In this document: in pieces, positions 26,620 to 35,824 of the stretch
Numbering within the stretch: the first letter of the stretch is position 1
Layout: every line of letters starts with the position of its first letter
From: JBCFAY01 sp038562375
Lineage (GTDB): Bacteria; Bacillota; Clostridia; Christensenellales; CAG-138
Assembly (NCBI GenBank): GCA_038562375.1
Contig: JBCFAY010000007.1
Location: forward strand, 62,001 to 126,000
Direction: 5' to 3'
DNA length: 64,000 nt
Made by a program: the position numbers and the translations under genes
The notes under the pieces: model-generated
What the model saw: the letters and a program-made list of their open reading frames with translations, nothing else
Databases searched by the model: none
What the model was told of the DNA's origin: nothing

Positions 26620-27291
26620 ATGAAAACCCATAAAAAAATCCGCGCTATCCTCCTTTGCGCCATGTTCCTTATTTCGGCGGTTCTGCTCGCCGCCTGCGCC
26701 CCATCCTATGACCCGCCAAAAAGCAACGAGGAGCTTTACGGGGCGACCAAGGATCTGGTCTATACCAATACCTATCTCGGCTTCAGCCTGACCTACCCTG
26801 CGGGCTGGACCATCCTTGACGACGAGCAGATCAACGAACTGTGGGCCCAGGGCATCGAGCAGATCAAAGCAGCGTTTACAGACGCCGAAGAAGCGGAAAA
26901 GGCAGTAAGCGAAAACATCCCCGTTGAGGTGGCTTTTCGCTATCCGCTCGGTTACGCCGACGGGTTTAACGACAATTTCAATATGATCATCAAAGAAGCG
27001 CCCGCACAAATGACGGCAAACATCAAAGAAGCCGCCGAATCGATAGCCGCAGTGGCGGAAGAGGCGTCCGGATCGCTTAAATATGAGCAGCCGCAGATCG
27101 TCACCATCTCCGGCGTGGAACTGGCGGTCATGGACGCCACGCAAAACGCCCTCGGATTCGAGACCCGTTCAAAGCAGATCCTGTTCGCACGCAAGAATTA
27201 TCTGGTAATCTGCACGCTTTCAGCGGGAGATGCAGCCTCGCTCGAGGAAATCGGAACGCTGATCAATGCCTTCACGTTTACCGAGATCTGA
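26620..27291 (+). CDS. Lipoprotein with PsbP-like fold
   Basis: The 223-residue product has a lipoprotein signal with lipobox LLAAC (Cys 26). The mature domain begins YTNTYLGFSLTYPAGWTI and ends with FARKNYLVICTLSAG and INAFTFTEI, a pattern seen in PsbP/DcrB-like domains common among clostridial lipoproteins. The function is unknown. The start follows GGGAGGTCTAG. The gene stands alone between divergent nth and convergent SH3b genes. Confidence 0.75.
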   Translation: MKTHKKIRAILLCAMFLISAVLLAACAPSYDPPKSNEELYGATKDLVYTNTYLGFSLTYPAGWTILDDEQINELWAQGIEQIKAAFTDAEEAEKAVSENIPVEVAFRYPLGYADGFNDNFNMIIKEAPAQMTANIKEAAESIAAVAEEASGSLKYEQPQIVTISGVELAVMDATQNALGFETRSKQILFARKNYLVICTLSAGDAASLEEIGTLINAFTFTEI

Positions 27292-27363
27292 TCGCTCCAA
27301 CCCAAAAGCGCCGTTTAGCGCAGAGTCATTCAGTACTGTATGCCCGCAAGCATAGCGTGAGGC

Positions 27364-27405
27364 GGCCGTCGTTTTTGAGGCGCACTCAAAAGGCTTTTGA
27401 CGGCC
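27364..27405 (-). terminator. Bulged hairpin after the SH3b gene
   Basis: Outer arms GGCCGTC and GACGGCC (27364-27370, 27399-27405) enclose inner arms TTTTGAG and CTCAAAA. It lies 30 bases past the SH3b stop; no T-run follows, so termination strength is doubtful. Confidence 0.4.
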
Positions 27406-27434
27406 CATTTTAGGGTTTCTTTTCACCGCGCTTT

Positions 27435-28586
27435 TCAGGCTCTCCCGGCCCTGTAGGCCTCCTGCACGCACGCCTGATGGCGCGGGCAGGGCTTAGAGGT
27501 CTCGTGCACCTTGGAGTTCAAAAGATGCACGCAGAAATGCCCCGGGAAATTGTTGGTCTTGTTCGGATCGACCATGTGCGGCATGCAGTGCATGCTCGCC
27601 GCGACGGTGGTGTTGCCGATGGTGACCCAGATCGCGCGGCGGTTCCAGGACCACGATCCGCCTGCGATTCGCTTCATGATCGCGGTATCCGCCGCGGTGA
27701 CCGGCTCGCTGTCCGCGTGATACCAGCCGCCGAAGCGCCGGGCCTTGAAGCTCAGGCCGGTCTTCACGTCCGTGATCGTAAAGCGCGTGCCCTTTGCGAT
27801 CCATTCGTTCCCGCCCTTGAACCAGTCGAGCAGCTTGACGGTGCCCTTGATCCGGTAATAGTTTGCGTTTTCCTTTTCGATCTTATTGGAGGAATCGTAT
27901 ATGGTGCTCAGCGTCTCTGCGCCGGCGATGCCGTCCGCGCTCTCAAGCCCCGCCGCTTCCTGGAATTCAGCGACCGCGGTGCGCGTCTTCGCGCCGAAAA
28001 CGCCGGTGATGTCGTTCTTGGTCAAAAACCCGCGCTTGTTCAGCTCGGTCTGCAGGCGCGTCACCTCTTCGCCTTCCATGCCCACTTTTAGCATGTTGCT
28101 CGACGCGGTGACGCCCCTTGAGATGGTCAGATACGTCCTGTGCACGTAGCCGCTCAGATCCCCGACGGTCACGAAATACCATTCGCCGATCATCTGCTTG
28201 ACCTTGACGCCCTTCCCGCCGGAGAGCTCCGCGACCACATAGGAATTCTCGCCGGGCGCGCCGCGCAGTTTTACCCCATCCTCGAGCACATAGGCGGCGC
28301 GGCTGCCCTTGGAGTTGATAAACACATAGTCCTGGCGGATATAGCCGACAAGCTCTCCGTAAAGAACGCGGTACCATCCGTCCTCCTCGCCCAGAACCTC
28401 AACCTCCACATTGATATCGAGCTGGGCAAGCTCCTTGGAATCCTTGTCCGGTTTCTCCCGAAGCTTCACCTCGGACGCGGTCGTCTGGCCGAACTCCCGG
28501 GCAACGGCCATGGACGCCGGATAGGCGCTGAGCAAGGCTCCCATCAGGATCGCCAATAAAATTACACAGAAGAATTTGCGCTTCAT
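27435..28586 (-). CDS. Exported protein with two SH3b domains and a peptidoglycan-binding domain
   Basis: The 383-residue product has a signal peptide (residues 1-28), two SH3b domains (VKLREKPDKDS with DGWYRVLYGELVGYI; VKLRGAPGENS with GEWYFVTVGDLSGYV), a PG_binding_1 domain (GMEGEEVTRLQTELNKRGF) and a C-terminal domain with GHFCVHLLNSKVHETSK and the invariant-looking His and Cys. That last domain recurs in clostridial wall proteins and may be a hydrolase or crosslinking enzyme; I cannot name it. Its start overlaps the UDG-like stop by four bases. Confidence 0.82.
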   Translation of the reverse strand: MKRKFFCVILLAILMGALLSAYPASMAVAREFGQTTASEVKLREKPDKDSKELAQLDINVEVEVLGEEDGWYRVLYGELVGYIRQDYVFINSKGSRAAYVLEDGVKLRGAPGENSYVVAELSGGKGVKVKQMIGEWYFVTVGDLSGYVHRTYLTISRGVTASSNMLKVGMEGEEVTRLQTELNKRGFLTKNDITGVFGAKTRTAVAEFQEAAGLESADGIAGAETLSTIYDSSNKIEKENANYYRIKGTVKLLDWFKGGNEWIAKGTRFTITDVKTGLSFKARRFGGWYHADSEPVTAADTAIMKRIAGGSWSWNRRAIWVTIGNTTVAASMHCMPHMVDPNKTNNFPGHFCVHLLNSKVHETSKPCPRHQACVQEAYRAGRA

Positions 28587-29209
28587 TTTGCCTCCTTTTG
28601 CGCCGAAAGCAACGCGCCGAGCGCGTCGGCGTCCGCTTCCAGCACGGGGATCAGATCGCGGTTATAGATGCCGCTGGCCGGATGATACATCGGGAAGAGC
28701 GTTATCGGAACTCCCCCCACGGATACGGTGCGCGCCGCCGCATGGGCAGATCCGATCGAGACGCTCTTTTCGCCCGTAAGCGCGAGTATCGCCCCGAGCG
28801 GGATGTTTCCGAGCGTCGCGACCACGCGGGGCCGCAGCAGCGAGATCTCCTTTTCAAGCAGCCAAAGCGAGGATTCGATCTCCTCGCGCGCCGGGGCGCG
28901 GTTGGCCACGGTCGTTCCGCCCATGCGCACCGGACGGAATTTGACGGCATTGGTGAGATAAACCCCCGCCCGGTCGATCCGCGCGCGCTCCAAAAGCCCG
29001 TTGAGCTGTTTGCCCGCCTTGCCGACGAACGGTTTCCCGGCCGCCGTTTCTTCCCGCCCGGGCGCTTCGCCCACGAGCATGAGCAAAGGCTCGTCCGGCC
29101 CTTCGCCGAACACGGGCGAAGCGTGTTCGCCCCTCAAGGGCGACTCCTTTGCGAAAGCGATTAGCCGCTCCCGCTCCTTTTGATACGCGGCGGCAAGCTC
29201 CCCGATCAT
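28583..29209 (-). CDS. Uracil-DNA glycosylase superfamily protein lacking Fe-S cysteines
   Basis: The 208-residue protein shows the family-4-like motifs: GEAPGREETAAGKPFVGKAG (motif A), the strand YLTNAVKFRP, LGNIPLGAIL and the C-terminal HPASG. Family 4 enzymes use four Cys to hold a 4Fe-4S cluster; this protein contains no cysteine at all. It may be an active cluster-free relative or have another nucleic-acid role. It overlaps both neighbours by four bases, in an otherwise envelope-related operon. Confidence 0.82.
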   Translation of the reverse strand: MIGELAAAYQKERERLIAFAKESPLRGEHASPVFGEGPDEPLLMLVGEAPGREETAAGKPFVGKAGKQLNGLLERARIDRAGVYLTNAVKFRPVRMGGTTVANRAPAREEIESSLWLLEKEISLLRPRVVATLGNIPLGAILALTGEKSVSIGSAHAAARTVSVGGVPITLFPMYHPASGIYNRDLIPVLEADADALGALLSAQKEAK

Positions 29210-32200
29210 GGCAAAATTCCATTCCCGAAGAACTGGCCCTGGCCTTCCGTCCCGGTGTTCTGGTAGAGCGCGGCGATCGCCTCGAACGTCTGCCGCTCCT
29301 GTTCCGTCAGTGTAAAGATCGAATTTACGTCCGTCATCAGCCCTATCATCGACAACCGGCTGACACTGGCGTTTAACGTCTGCACGTGCGCGTCCTCAAG
29401 CTGCGGCGTCGCGAATATAAACGCATTGATCCGGCCCATCAGCAATTCCGCCTGGGCGCGCGCCGCCTCGAGCGGCGTCGCGATCACCGCTCCGCCGTGC
29501 AGGGGGCACAGCGCTCCGGGTTCGTAGTTCATGCTCGAGTAATCGCTCGCGGGGATATCCGAGAAAACGTAATTGGGCAGAGCTTCACGAAGGTCCTCCA
29601 CGCTGAACCTTCGAAGCGGCGAGTCCGACCGGATCAGCACGATGCTGCCCGCCGCCACGCTCGGGCAATTCGCCGTCGCCTGCATGTGGGATTGCGTACA
29701 GACGTTGACCATTACGTGCATATCGCACTTCTTCGTGGGCGCCGAGCCTTCCACAAACCAATCCGTCACGGGCGTATGCCCCGCGGAATCGTGCTCGCAC
29801 GCCTCCGTGGCCAAGAGGCCGCTCACGCTGCAGATTCGCGCCTTAACAAGGCCTAAGGACTCCGGCGTCGCGTCGATAATCTTTGAGTCGGAAAGGCCCT
29901 GGTGGATTTTCGCCATAAACGCCTGCCACAGCGGGGCGGCATACCTTCCTCCGGACGCGCCGTCTTTTAACTTCTGTTCGTAATCGTCGTGCCCGATCCA
30001 GACGGAAGCGGAATAGTAAGGGGTCATGCCCGCGAAGTAGACGCTGGAATAATCCGAGTTTGTGCCGGTCTTGCCCGCCACGGTCATACCGCTGATCTTC
30101 GCCCTGGTGCCGGTTCCTTTTTGAACCGCGTCCATGAGCATATCGACCAGAAGGTAGCACGTGCTCTTTTGGAAGACCTGCTGCGTCTTCCTCACCTCGT
30201 CGGCCGAGAGGATCACGTTGCCCCCCTTGTCCGTAACCTTCGTGAATGCGAGCGGCTCCTTGTATTCCCCGCCCGCCGCGATCGCGCCGAAAGCAGCGGC
30301 CATCTCGATCGGCGTAATGCCCGAGGTGCCGAGCGCGAGGCCCGGCCCGTCCACATTGATGCGCGAAGGATCGACGCCCAGATTGACGAGGTATTGCTGC
30401 GATACCTGCGGCGTCACATACTCGAATAACGTCCGTGCGGCGACGATGTTGAGCGATTGGATCACGCCCTCCCGAACCGTGATGGGGCCGAGGTAATCCC
30501 GATTGCCCAGGGCCGGATAGCCCGATCCGCCGTACCCGTCGATTTTTCCCGGGAAATTATTAATGATCGTCGCCGGGGATACGCCCATGTCGAGCGCCGG
30601 CCCGTACACCGCGAGCGGCTTGATCGAGGAGCCCACGGGCGTCGCGCTCTGATACGTCCTGTTCCATTCCTTTTTGCGGGTCGGCGTGTCGCGGCCGCCG
30701 ACGACGGCGCGAAGCTCGCCGGTGCGATAATCGAACACGACCGCGGCCGCCTGCGGCTCGACGACCTCGATCGGAGAGCCGTCCGAGCTCGTAGTCACCT
30801 TTTTATCCTGCGTGGGATCCGCAAGCTCCGGATACCCTGTCCAGGTCGAAAGCGTTTCCTGAACCGTGTTCTGGATGCTCGGATCCACCGTGGTATAGAT
30901 GTGATAGCCGCCGGTTCTCAGCTCGTTTTCGATCGCGCTGCGGTTGGCCAGGGTATCGAGAAGATTTCGCTTCGCGAGCAGGTGCGTGATCACGTCGCGC
31001 ACGGCGTATTCCACGAAATACGGCATCTCATAGAGCTGCTTCTGCTCGGAAACCTCGAGCACGGTGATCTGTTCCCCCATGGCGCTGTCGTACTGTTCGC
31101 GCGTGATGAAGCCGCCTGTGTACATGGCGTAGAGCACCGTGTTCGTGCGCTGGTCCGTCACATACATGCGGTTGTTCTCGTTGAGAGCGCGCGCATACTG
31201 CTCTTTGGTGATGAGCCCCTGCTGATACGACGTCTCCATCGCTGTGCGGTAGCTTTCGTCCAGCGTTCTCTTATAGAGATTGGCCCTCGGGTTGGTATAG
31301 TACGGCTTTTGGATCATGCCCGCGAGCATCGCGCATTCGCGGATGGTCAGCTCGGAAAGATCCTTGCCGAAATAATCCTTCGCAGCGGTCTTCATGCCGT
31401 AATTGGACTCGCCGAGGAACACGTCGTTGAGATACGCCTCGAGGATGTCGTCCTTGTTCAGAACGCCCTCGAGCTCGACCGCAAGATAGGCTTCCTGGAT
31501 CTTGCGCTTGTAGGTCTGCTCCGTCGAGAGGATCTTGTTCTTGATGAGCTGCTGCGTAATGGTGCTGCCGCCGTGCGTGTCGGAATTCCGAAGCGTGTTG
31601 ATCACCGCCGAAAACAGACGTTTGTAATCCAATCCCTGATGCTTGTAAAAGCGCACGTCCTCCACGGCGATGACCGCGTTTTTGAGCATGTCGGGAATTT
31701 CTTCGATATTTGCCCAATCCCGGTACTCCATGCCGGCGAACGTCGTAATAAGGTTGCCGTTCATGTCGTAAATATAGGAAGTCAGGTTGGAGTTGGTCAG
31801 CTGCGCGGTGTCGAGCGTCGGCGTAGTCTCCACATACGCGCGCGCGAAGCCGAGGCCGATGCCGAGCCCGAGGCAGCCGAGCAGGAATATCGCGAACGCG
31901 CCAAGCTTCAGACTCGTGAAGAGGATGCCCAGCACGAACGGCCTTTTCCGCCGGCCGGGGTATACGAACAGCGGCTCGCCTTCCTCCCCGCCCGCATGCG
32001 CCTTGGGCTCTTTGCCGCTCCAAGCGCTTACGGGAACGAATGCGCGCGTGGAGGAAAACCCCGCTTCGTCGGTCTCGTCCGCCTGAGTCTTTTTGTAGGA
32101 GGCGGTGTCCCCGTCGCCGTGCGCGCCAAACGCGTCCAAAAGATCGGCTTCCTCCCCGAGGGCCTTATTCCGACCGGACGGACGATCGCCGAAGCGCCCA

Positions 32201-32259
32201 AAGAAGCCGCTAAGACGGCTCCCGACGCTCTTTAGCGCGCGCTTGGTTTTTTCCAGCAT
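29206..32259 (-). CDS. Class A penicillin-binding protein (PBP1A type)
   Basis: The 1017-residue bifunctional peptidoglycan synthase has a long cytosolic N-terminus (about 105 residues, charged), one membrane span (about 107-139), a GT51 glycosyltransferase with EDVRFYKHQG (200-209) and GGSTITQQLIKN (230-241), and a transpeptidase with SSIK (Ser544), SLN and KTGT. The C-terminal 200 residues after the transpeptidase contain several Cys (ICSVSGLLATEAC, NVCTQSHMQATANC), as in other clostridial PBP1A. The stop overlaps the next start (ATGA). It is divergent from yunB. Confidence 0.96.
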   Translation of the reverse strand: MLEKTKRALKSVGSRLSGFFGRFGDRPSGRNKALGEEADLLDAFGAHGDGDTASYKKTQADETDEAGFSSTRAFVPVSAWSGKEPKAHAGGEEGEPLFVYPGRRKRPFVLGILFTSLKLGAFAIFLLGCLGLGIGLGFARAYVETTPTLDTAQLTNSNLTSYIYDMNGNLITTFAGMEYRDWANIEEIPDMLKNAVIAVEDVRFYKHQGLDYKRLFSAVINTLRNSDTHGGSTITQQLIKNKILSTEQTYKRKIQEAYLAVELEGVLNKDDILEAYLNDVFLGESNYGMKTAAKDYFGKDLSELTIRECAMLAGMIQKPYYTNPRANLYKRTLDESYRTAMETSYQQGLITKEQYARALNENNRMYVTDQRTNTVLYAMYTGGFITREQYDSAMGEQITVLEVSEQKQLYEMPYFVEYAVRDVITHLLAKRNLLDTLANRSAIENELRTGGYHIYTTVDPSIQNTVQETLSTWTGYPELADPTQDKKVTTSSDGSPIEVVEPQAAAVVFDYRTGELRAVVGGRDTPTRKKEWNRTYQSATPVGSSIKPLAVYGPALDMGVSPATIINNFPGKIDGYGGSGYPALGNRDYLGPITVREGVIQSLNIVAARTLFEYVTPQVSQQYLVNLGVDPSRINVDGPGLALGTSGITPIEMAAAFGAIAAGGEYKEPLAFTKVTDKGGNVILSADEVRKTQQVFQKSTCYLLVDMLMDAVQKGTGTRAKISGMTVAGKTGTNSDYSSVYFAGMTPYYSASVWIGHDDYEQKLKDGASGGRYAAPLWQAFMAKIHQGLSDSKIIDATPESLGLVKARICSVSGLLATEACEHDSAGHTPVTDWFVEGSAPTKKCDMHVMVNVCTQSHMQATANCPSVAAGSIVLIRSDSPLRRFSVEDLREALPNYVFSDIPASDYSSMNYEPGALCPLHGGAVIATPLEAARAQAELLMGRINAFIFATPQLEDAHVQTLNASVSRLSMIGLMTDVNSIFTLTEQERQTFEAIAALYQNTGTEGQGQFFGNGILP

Positions 32260-32341
32260 TCCGACGCTCCTTTATCCAACAGGGTATTCTGCGTAAATTA
32301 TATCATATTTGCGCCGTTTGACTCAAATCAATTCAAAGTGT

Positions 32342-32349
32342 CATATAAT
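32342..32349 (+). promoter_or_regulatory. CATATAAT -10 element upstream of yunB
   Basis: CATATAAT lies about 30 bases before the yunB start. It fits both a sigma-A -10 and the sigma-E -10 (CATACAAT-like) expected for yunB. TTGACT at 32318-32323 is 20 bp before TATAAT, which is too far for a good sigma-A promoter, and no clear sigma-E -35 was found. Confidence 0.4.
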
Positions 32350-32379
32350 GTTTACAGGAATCGCGCGAGGAGGCCTCCC

Positions 32380-33048
32380 ATGAACCCGAAAAAGCACTTC
32401 TCCCGTCGGCGCGCGCTCTTGGCCGCCGGGGCGATCGCCCTGTGCCTGCTCGTCGCGTTCGTCGCGCTGAGCATACAGATGCATCCCGCGCTCGTGACGC
32501 TCGCCACGACGCGGGTGGAAGCCCTTGCGTCCGAGGCGCTGCAAAGCGCGATCTACGCCTGCGCGCAGGACGAGGCGAATTATTCCGACCTCATTATGGT
32601 GAGCCAGTCGGAAAACCGCGTCTACCTTTTGCAGGCGAACACGCGCAAGATGAACCTGCTCGCAGCTCAAACGACCCGGGCCGCGCTCGAGAGCATCCGG
32701 GAGCTCGGCACGGTCGGCCTGTCGATACCGGTCGGCACGCTTTCGGGGATCTCCATGCTTTCCGGGATCGGCCCGCCCATCCATGTTACGTTCGCTCCCG
32801 CCGGATCGGTCAAGAGCGATTTCCATTCGGAGTTCTCGAGCGCTGGCGTGAACCAGACGCTGCACCGCATCTATCTGCAGCTCAGCGTCGATATCAACAT
32901 CGTGCTGCCCGGCGCGGACTGCTCCGTAACGCTCGAAACAAAGATGCCGGTCGCGGAGAACGTGATCATGGGCGACGTGCCCCAGACCTATACCGACGTC
33001 GCCAACGAGGAGGATATGCTCAACCTTCTGCCCAACGGGCCGGATTGA
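32380..33048 (+). CDS. yunB: Sporulation protein YunB
   Basis: The 222-residue protein has one N-terminal span (ALLAAGAIALCLLVAFVAL) and the YunB pattern: ALVTLATTRVEALASEALQSAI, then GTLSGISMLSGIGPPIHVTFAPAG and NQTLHRIYLQLSVDINIVLPG. In Bacillus it is a mother-cell, sigma-E gene needed for normal spore formation. The ATG at 32380 follows GGAGG. It is divergent from the PBP gene. Confidence 0.93.
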   Translation: MNPKKHFSRRRALLAAGAIALCLLVAFVALSIQMHPALVTLATTRVEALASEALQSAIYACAQDEANYSDLIMVSQSENRVYLLQANTRKMNLLAAQTTRAALESIRELGTVGLSIPVGTLSGISMLSGIGPPIHVTFAPAGSVKSDFHSEFSSAGVNQTLHRIYLQLSVDINIVLPGADCSVTLETKMPVAENVIMGDVPQTYTDVANEEDMLNLLPNGPD

Positions 33049-33131
33049 TGCTCCCGTCCGCCAAGAAGTTCAAAGAACTTTTTTGAGGTAAAAGCACTGC
33101 GCGAAGGATATTCGAAGGATATTTGGAAGTC

Positions 33132-33157
33132 AAAAAGCGGCATACGCCGCTTTTTTT
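33132..33157. terminator. Bidirectional terminator between yunB and the ACP-like gene
   Basis: AAAAAGCGGC pairs with GCCGCTTTTT over the loop ATAC, with A and T runs on both sides. Confidence 0.9.
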
Positions 33158-33194
33158 CAGTGCTTTTGTTTCCCAACGTTTTTGTTCGAAGCCG

Positions 33195-33425
33195 TCAGGC
33201 AACCGCCATGTTGGCTTCCACCGCCTTAACGAGATCCGCCAGGGTCCTCACCCTCGATTCGTCTTCGATCAAAAGATCGAACTCCTCCTCCACCGCCAGG
33301 ATCAGGTCCTCGAAATCGAGGGGATCCAACTGCTCCGTGAGCGGCGCGCTGTCGGACGGGATGCTGGATTCCGGGATGTCGGACACTTCCGCGATCATCT
33401 TTCGAATCCTTTCAACTGTCTGCAT
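33195..33425 (-). CDS. Acyl-carrier-protein homologue lacking the phosphopantetheine serine
   Basis: The 76-residue acidic protein has the ACP four-helix pattern: VERIRKMIAEVSDIPESSI, then EDLILAVEEEFDLLIEDES and TLADLVKAVEA. In ACPs helix II begins with DSL, where Ser carries 4'-phosphopantetheine. Here the codon is CCC, giving LDPLDFEDL, so no prosthetic group can attach at that position. The ATG at 33425 follows GGAGG, and a good promoter lies upstream. There are no fatty-acid genes nearby. It may be a structural or regulatory ACP-like protein, or a sequencing or mutational change from TCC. Confidence 0.88.
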   Translation of the reverse strand: MQTVERIRKMIAEVSDIPESSIPSDSAPLTEQLDPLDFEDLILAVEEEFDLLIEDESRVRTLADLVKAVEANMAVA

Positions 33426-33482
33426 GATCGGCCCTCCAAAAAATCCAAATAAAAATGTGCGGGGACTAATAATATATTTCAT

Positions 33483-33511
33483 AATGTAACTGGTTATTCC
33501 ATCTTTGTCAA
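33483..33511 (-). promoter_or_regulatory. Sigma-A promoter for the ACP-like gene
   Basis: On the minus strand TTGACA (33511-33506), a 17-bp spacer and TACATT (33488-33483) lie about 60 bases before the start codon. Confidence 0.65.
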
Positions 33512-33591
33512 TTGTACTTTTCTCTCTGGCGCGCGGGCGCAATCCCCTGTACAATAAAACCAAGCCCGATTTCAGCGACGAGGTGAACGCT

Positions 33592-34572
33592 ATGGCAGTT
33601 AACAGATCCCGCCGTCCCTACGATCCCAAGAAAAGAATGATCGCGTTTCTCATTACCCTTGCGGTCATCGCGGCGGTTTATTTTTTCGCGCCGGATGTAC
33701 TCGTAGACCTTGGGATCATCGAGCCGGTCGCCGGTTTTTCGAGGACGCCTTCCCCAACCGCCGCGCCGGAGCAATCCTCCACAGAGGAAGAGGATGCGCT
33801 TCGCGCGTATATCATCGACGTCGGCCAGGGAGACAGCATCCTCCTGGTCTCGCCTTCCGGCAAAACAATGCTGGTGGACGCCGGTGAGAGCGGCTCGTTC
33901 GAGAACATCGACGCGCTGCTCGCGCAAAAACAGATCGAAACGCTGGACGTCGTCGTCGCCACACATCCGCACAGCGATCATATCGGCGGCATGACGAAGG
34001 TCATAAACAAATATACTATCAACGATTTTTATCTTCCCGATATCGAGCATACCACGTCGGCTTTTGCGAATATGCTCGAAGCGCTCTCGGATCATAAGGT
34101 AAAAGTCCATAAGGCGCAGGGCGGCAAGGACGCTCTGATCTCCTGGGATCCACAGGTTGAGGTGCGCATCCTCTCGCCTCTTGCCGGGGGCGATTACGGC
34201 GACGACCTGAACGCCTGGAGCATCGTGCTGCGCGTAAAATTCGGCGATACCGCGATACTCCTTACCGGCGACGCGGAAGCGCCCACCGAATCGTTCGCTC
34301 TAAACAGCCTGCCCGCTTCCTATTTCAAGGCGACCGTGCTCAAACTCGGCCATCACGGCTCCTCCACATCGACCAGCGAAGCCTTCCTGAAGGCGGTATC
34401 CCCGGAAATCGCCGTTGCATCCCTTGGGAAGGACAACGATTACGGCCATCCGCACGCGGAAACGCTCGCGCTTTTGGCGCGTTATGATATCCCCCTATAC
34501 CGCACGGACGAAAGCGGCACGATCGAGGTCGTGCTGGACGGTTCGAAAGCGTCCGTCACCACGGCGCGGTAA
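33592..34572 (+). CDS. Secreted or anchored ComEC/Rec2-like metallo-beta-lactamase hydrolase
   Basis: The 326-residue protein has one N-terminal span (residues 16-32), a Thr/Pro/Ser-rich linker and an MBL domain. Metal ligands are visible in THPHSDHIGG (HxHxDH), LTGDAEA and LGHHGSS; the opening YIIDVGQGDSILLV is that of the soluble MBL domain of ComEC. Stand-alone proteins of this type are abundant in Clostridia, and some have nuclease activity; the substrate here is not known. The ATG at 33592 follows GAGGTG. Confidence 0.88.
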   Translation: MAVNRSRRPYDPKKRMIAFLITLAVIAAVYFFAPDVLVDLGIIEPVAGFSRTPSPTAAPEQSSTEEEDALRAYIIDVGQGDSILLVSPSGKTMLVDAGESGSFENIDALLAQKQIETLDVVVATHPHSDHIGGMTKVINKYTINDFYLPDIEHTTSAFANMLEALSDHKVKVHKAQGGKDALISWDPQVEVRILSPLAGGDYGDDLNAWSIVLRVKFGDTAILLTGDAEAPTESFALNSLPASYFKATVLKLGHHGSSTSTSEAFLKAVSPEIAVASLGKDNDYGHPHAETLALLARYDIPLYRTDESGTIEVVLDGSKASVTTAR

Positions 34573-34691
34573 GGGTCTCGCAAAACGCGCCGCAGGAACG
34601 TGCCGTCACAAGGAGCCGTTGCACGCCCTCTTTTTTAGGATTTGAAAGAGGCAACCGGAGATTTTCACGAAAAAGCGGGAATACCAACAAT

Positions 34692-35441
34692 ATGCCGTCA
34701 TCCGTTCACAAGGAATATATCCGGGAGTCGCCCCAAAATAAAACCGTTGTACTTTTCATACACGGCATTTTAGGGACCCCGAATCAGTTTAGGGACTTTG
34801 TTAAAATCGTTCCGGCTGAATATTCGGTGCACAACATTTTGCTCGACGGTCACGGCGCAACCGTCCGGGAATTTTCAAAAAGCTCTGTTTCCCTATGGAG
34901 AAATAGGGTCTCGGAAAAAATCGAATACCTGTCCGAGCGCTACGACAGCATTATGATTGTCGCGCATTCCCTGGGAACGCTGCTGGCCATTGAAGCCGGA
35001 ATACGTTTTCCGGATAAGGTAAAACAGCTGTTTTTGATCGCGGTCCCCCTGAAAATCACCGTTAAGCCCTCGGTAATTTCCACATCATTGAAAGTTGCGC
35101 TTAATCGGGTGCGCCCCGACGACGACATCGCAACCGCGGCCAAAGCGTCATACGGCATAAGCCCGACCAAAAGGCCGTATGAGTATCTCGGCTGGGCCCC
35201 GCGTTTTTATGAGCTCCTCAAAGAAGCAAAACGCGCGAGAAGCATTGTGCCTTCATTGACCGTTCCAACGCTTGTGTTCCAATCGCAAAAAGACGAGCTT
35301 GTATCGATGAAATCCTGCGGATATCTATGCAGCAACCCTCGGATATCCATTCAGTTGATGCCGAATTCAAGGCATTATTATTACGATAAAACAGAGTATC
35401 AAAACATGCTGAACCATTTTTCGAATATGCTGCAAACATAG
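34692..35441 (+). CDS. Alpha/beta hydrolase
   Basis: The 249-residue protein has the hydrolase fold: an oxyanion-hole strand VVLFIHGILGTP, the nucleophile elbow VAHSLGT (Ser about 94), a late Asp in FQSQKDELV and a His in NSRHYYYDK. It resembles the short carboxylesterase and monoacylglycerol-lipase group. There is no signal peptide. Its codon use looks less GC-biased than its neighbours, which may hint at later acquisition; that is an impression by eye. Confidence 0.8.
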   Translation: MPSSVHKEYIRESPQNKTVVLFIHGILGTPNQFRDFVKIVPAEYSVHNILLDGHGATVREFSKSSVSLWRNRVSEKIEYLSERYDSIMIVAHSLGTLLAIEAGIRFPDKVKQLFLIAVPLKITVKPSVISTSLKVALNRVRPDDDIATAAKASYGISPTKRPYEYLGWAPRFYELLKEAKRARSIVPSLTVPTLVFQSQKDELVSMKSCGYLCSNPRISIQLMPNSRHYYYDKTEYQNMLNHFSNMLQT

Positions 35442-35519
35442 TGCGCGGCGTGCAAAATCCCAATAGATCGCAGCCTTACAGGGACTGAATTTATCGGAGG
35501 TAACAAAAGGCTTACCCTA

Positions 35520-35777
35520 TTGAATCGGCAGGAACTGACCGTCACCTACGATATGAAACAGCAGGCATCGGTCCGTGATTTACTCGCTCAAAGCAGTATC
35601 GACTATTCTGTAAAGGTGATCAACAGAAAAAGCCCATCGCCGTTTTCCGCGGGGTCGAGAGCAGCAACGGGGACATTCGGGGAAAAGTTACAGCTCGAAT
35701 ATGAGTACGTCATCTATGTCAAAAAATCGGATTATTGCAGGGCCTCGGCAATCATAAGCGGAAAAAGCGATCGGTAA
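35520..35777 (+). CDS. Small conserved-looking protein of unknown function
   Basis: The 85-residue product probably starts at a TTG (35520) nine bases after AAAAGG. It has a ferredoxin-like alternating pattern: ELTVTYDMKQQASVRDLLAQSSIDYSVKVINR, a Ser/Gly-rich loop, then YEYVIYVKKSDYCRASAII. Similar small proteins are common in Clostridia, but I do not know a function. It lies 47 bases before the next small gene. Confidence 0.6.
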   Translation: MNRQELTVTYDMKQQASVRDLLAQSSIDYSVKVINRKSPSPFSAGSRAATGTFGEKLQLEYEYVIYVKKSDYCRASAIISGKSDR

Positions 35778-35824
35778 ATCCCAATTTTTCGCGCCGACGA
35801 ATGCGATTAAGGAAAGGAGAAGCT

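Noticed and set aside
30457..32235. 592-codon plus-strand frame opposite the PBP gene
   Set aside because: The class A PBP motifs on the minus strand are complete; the antisense frame has no recognisable motif.
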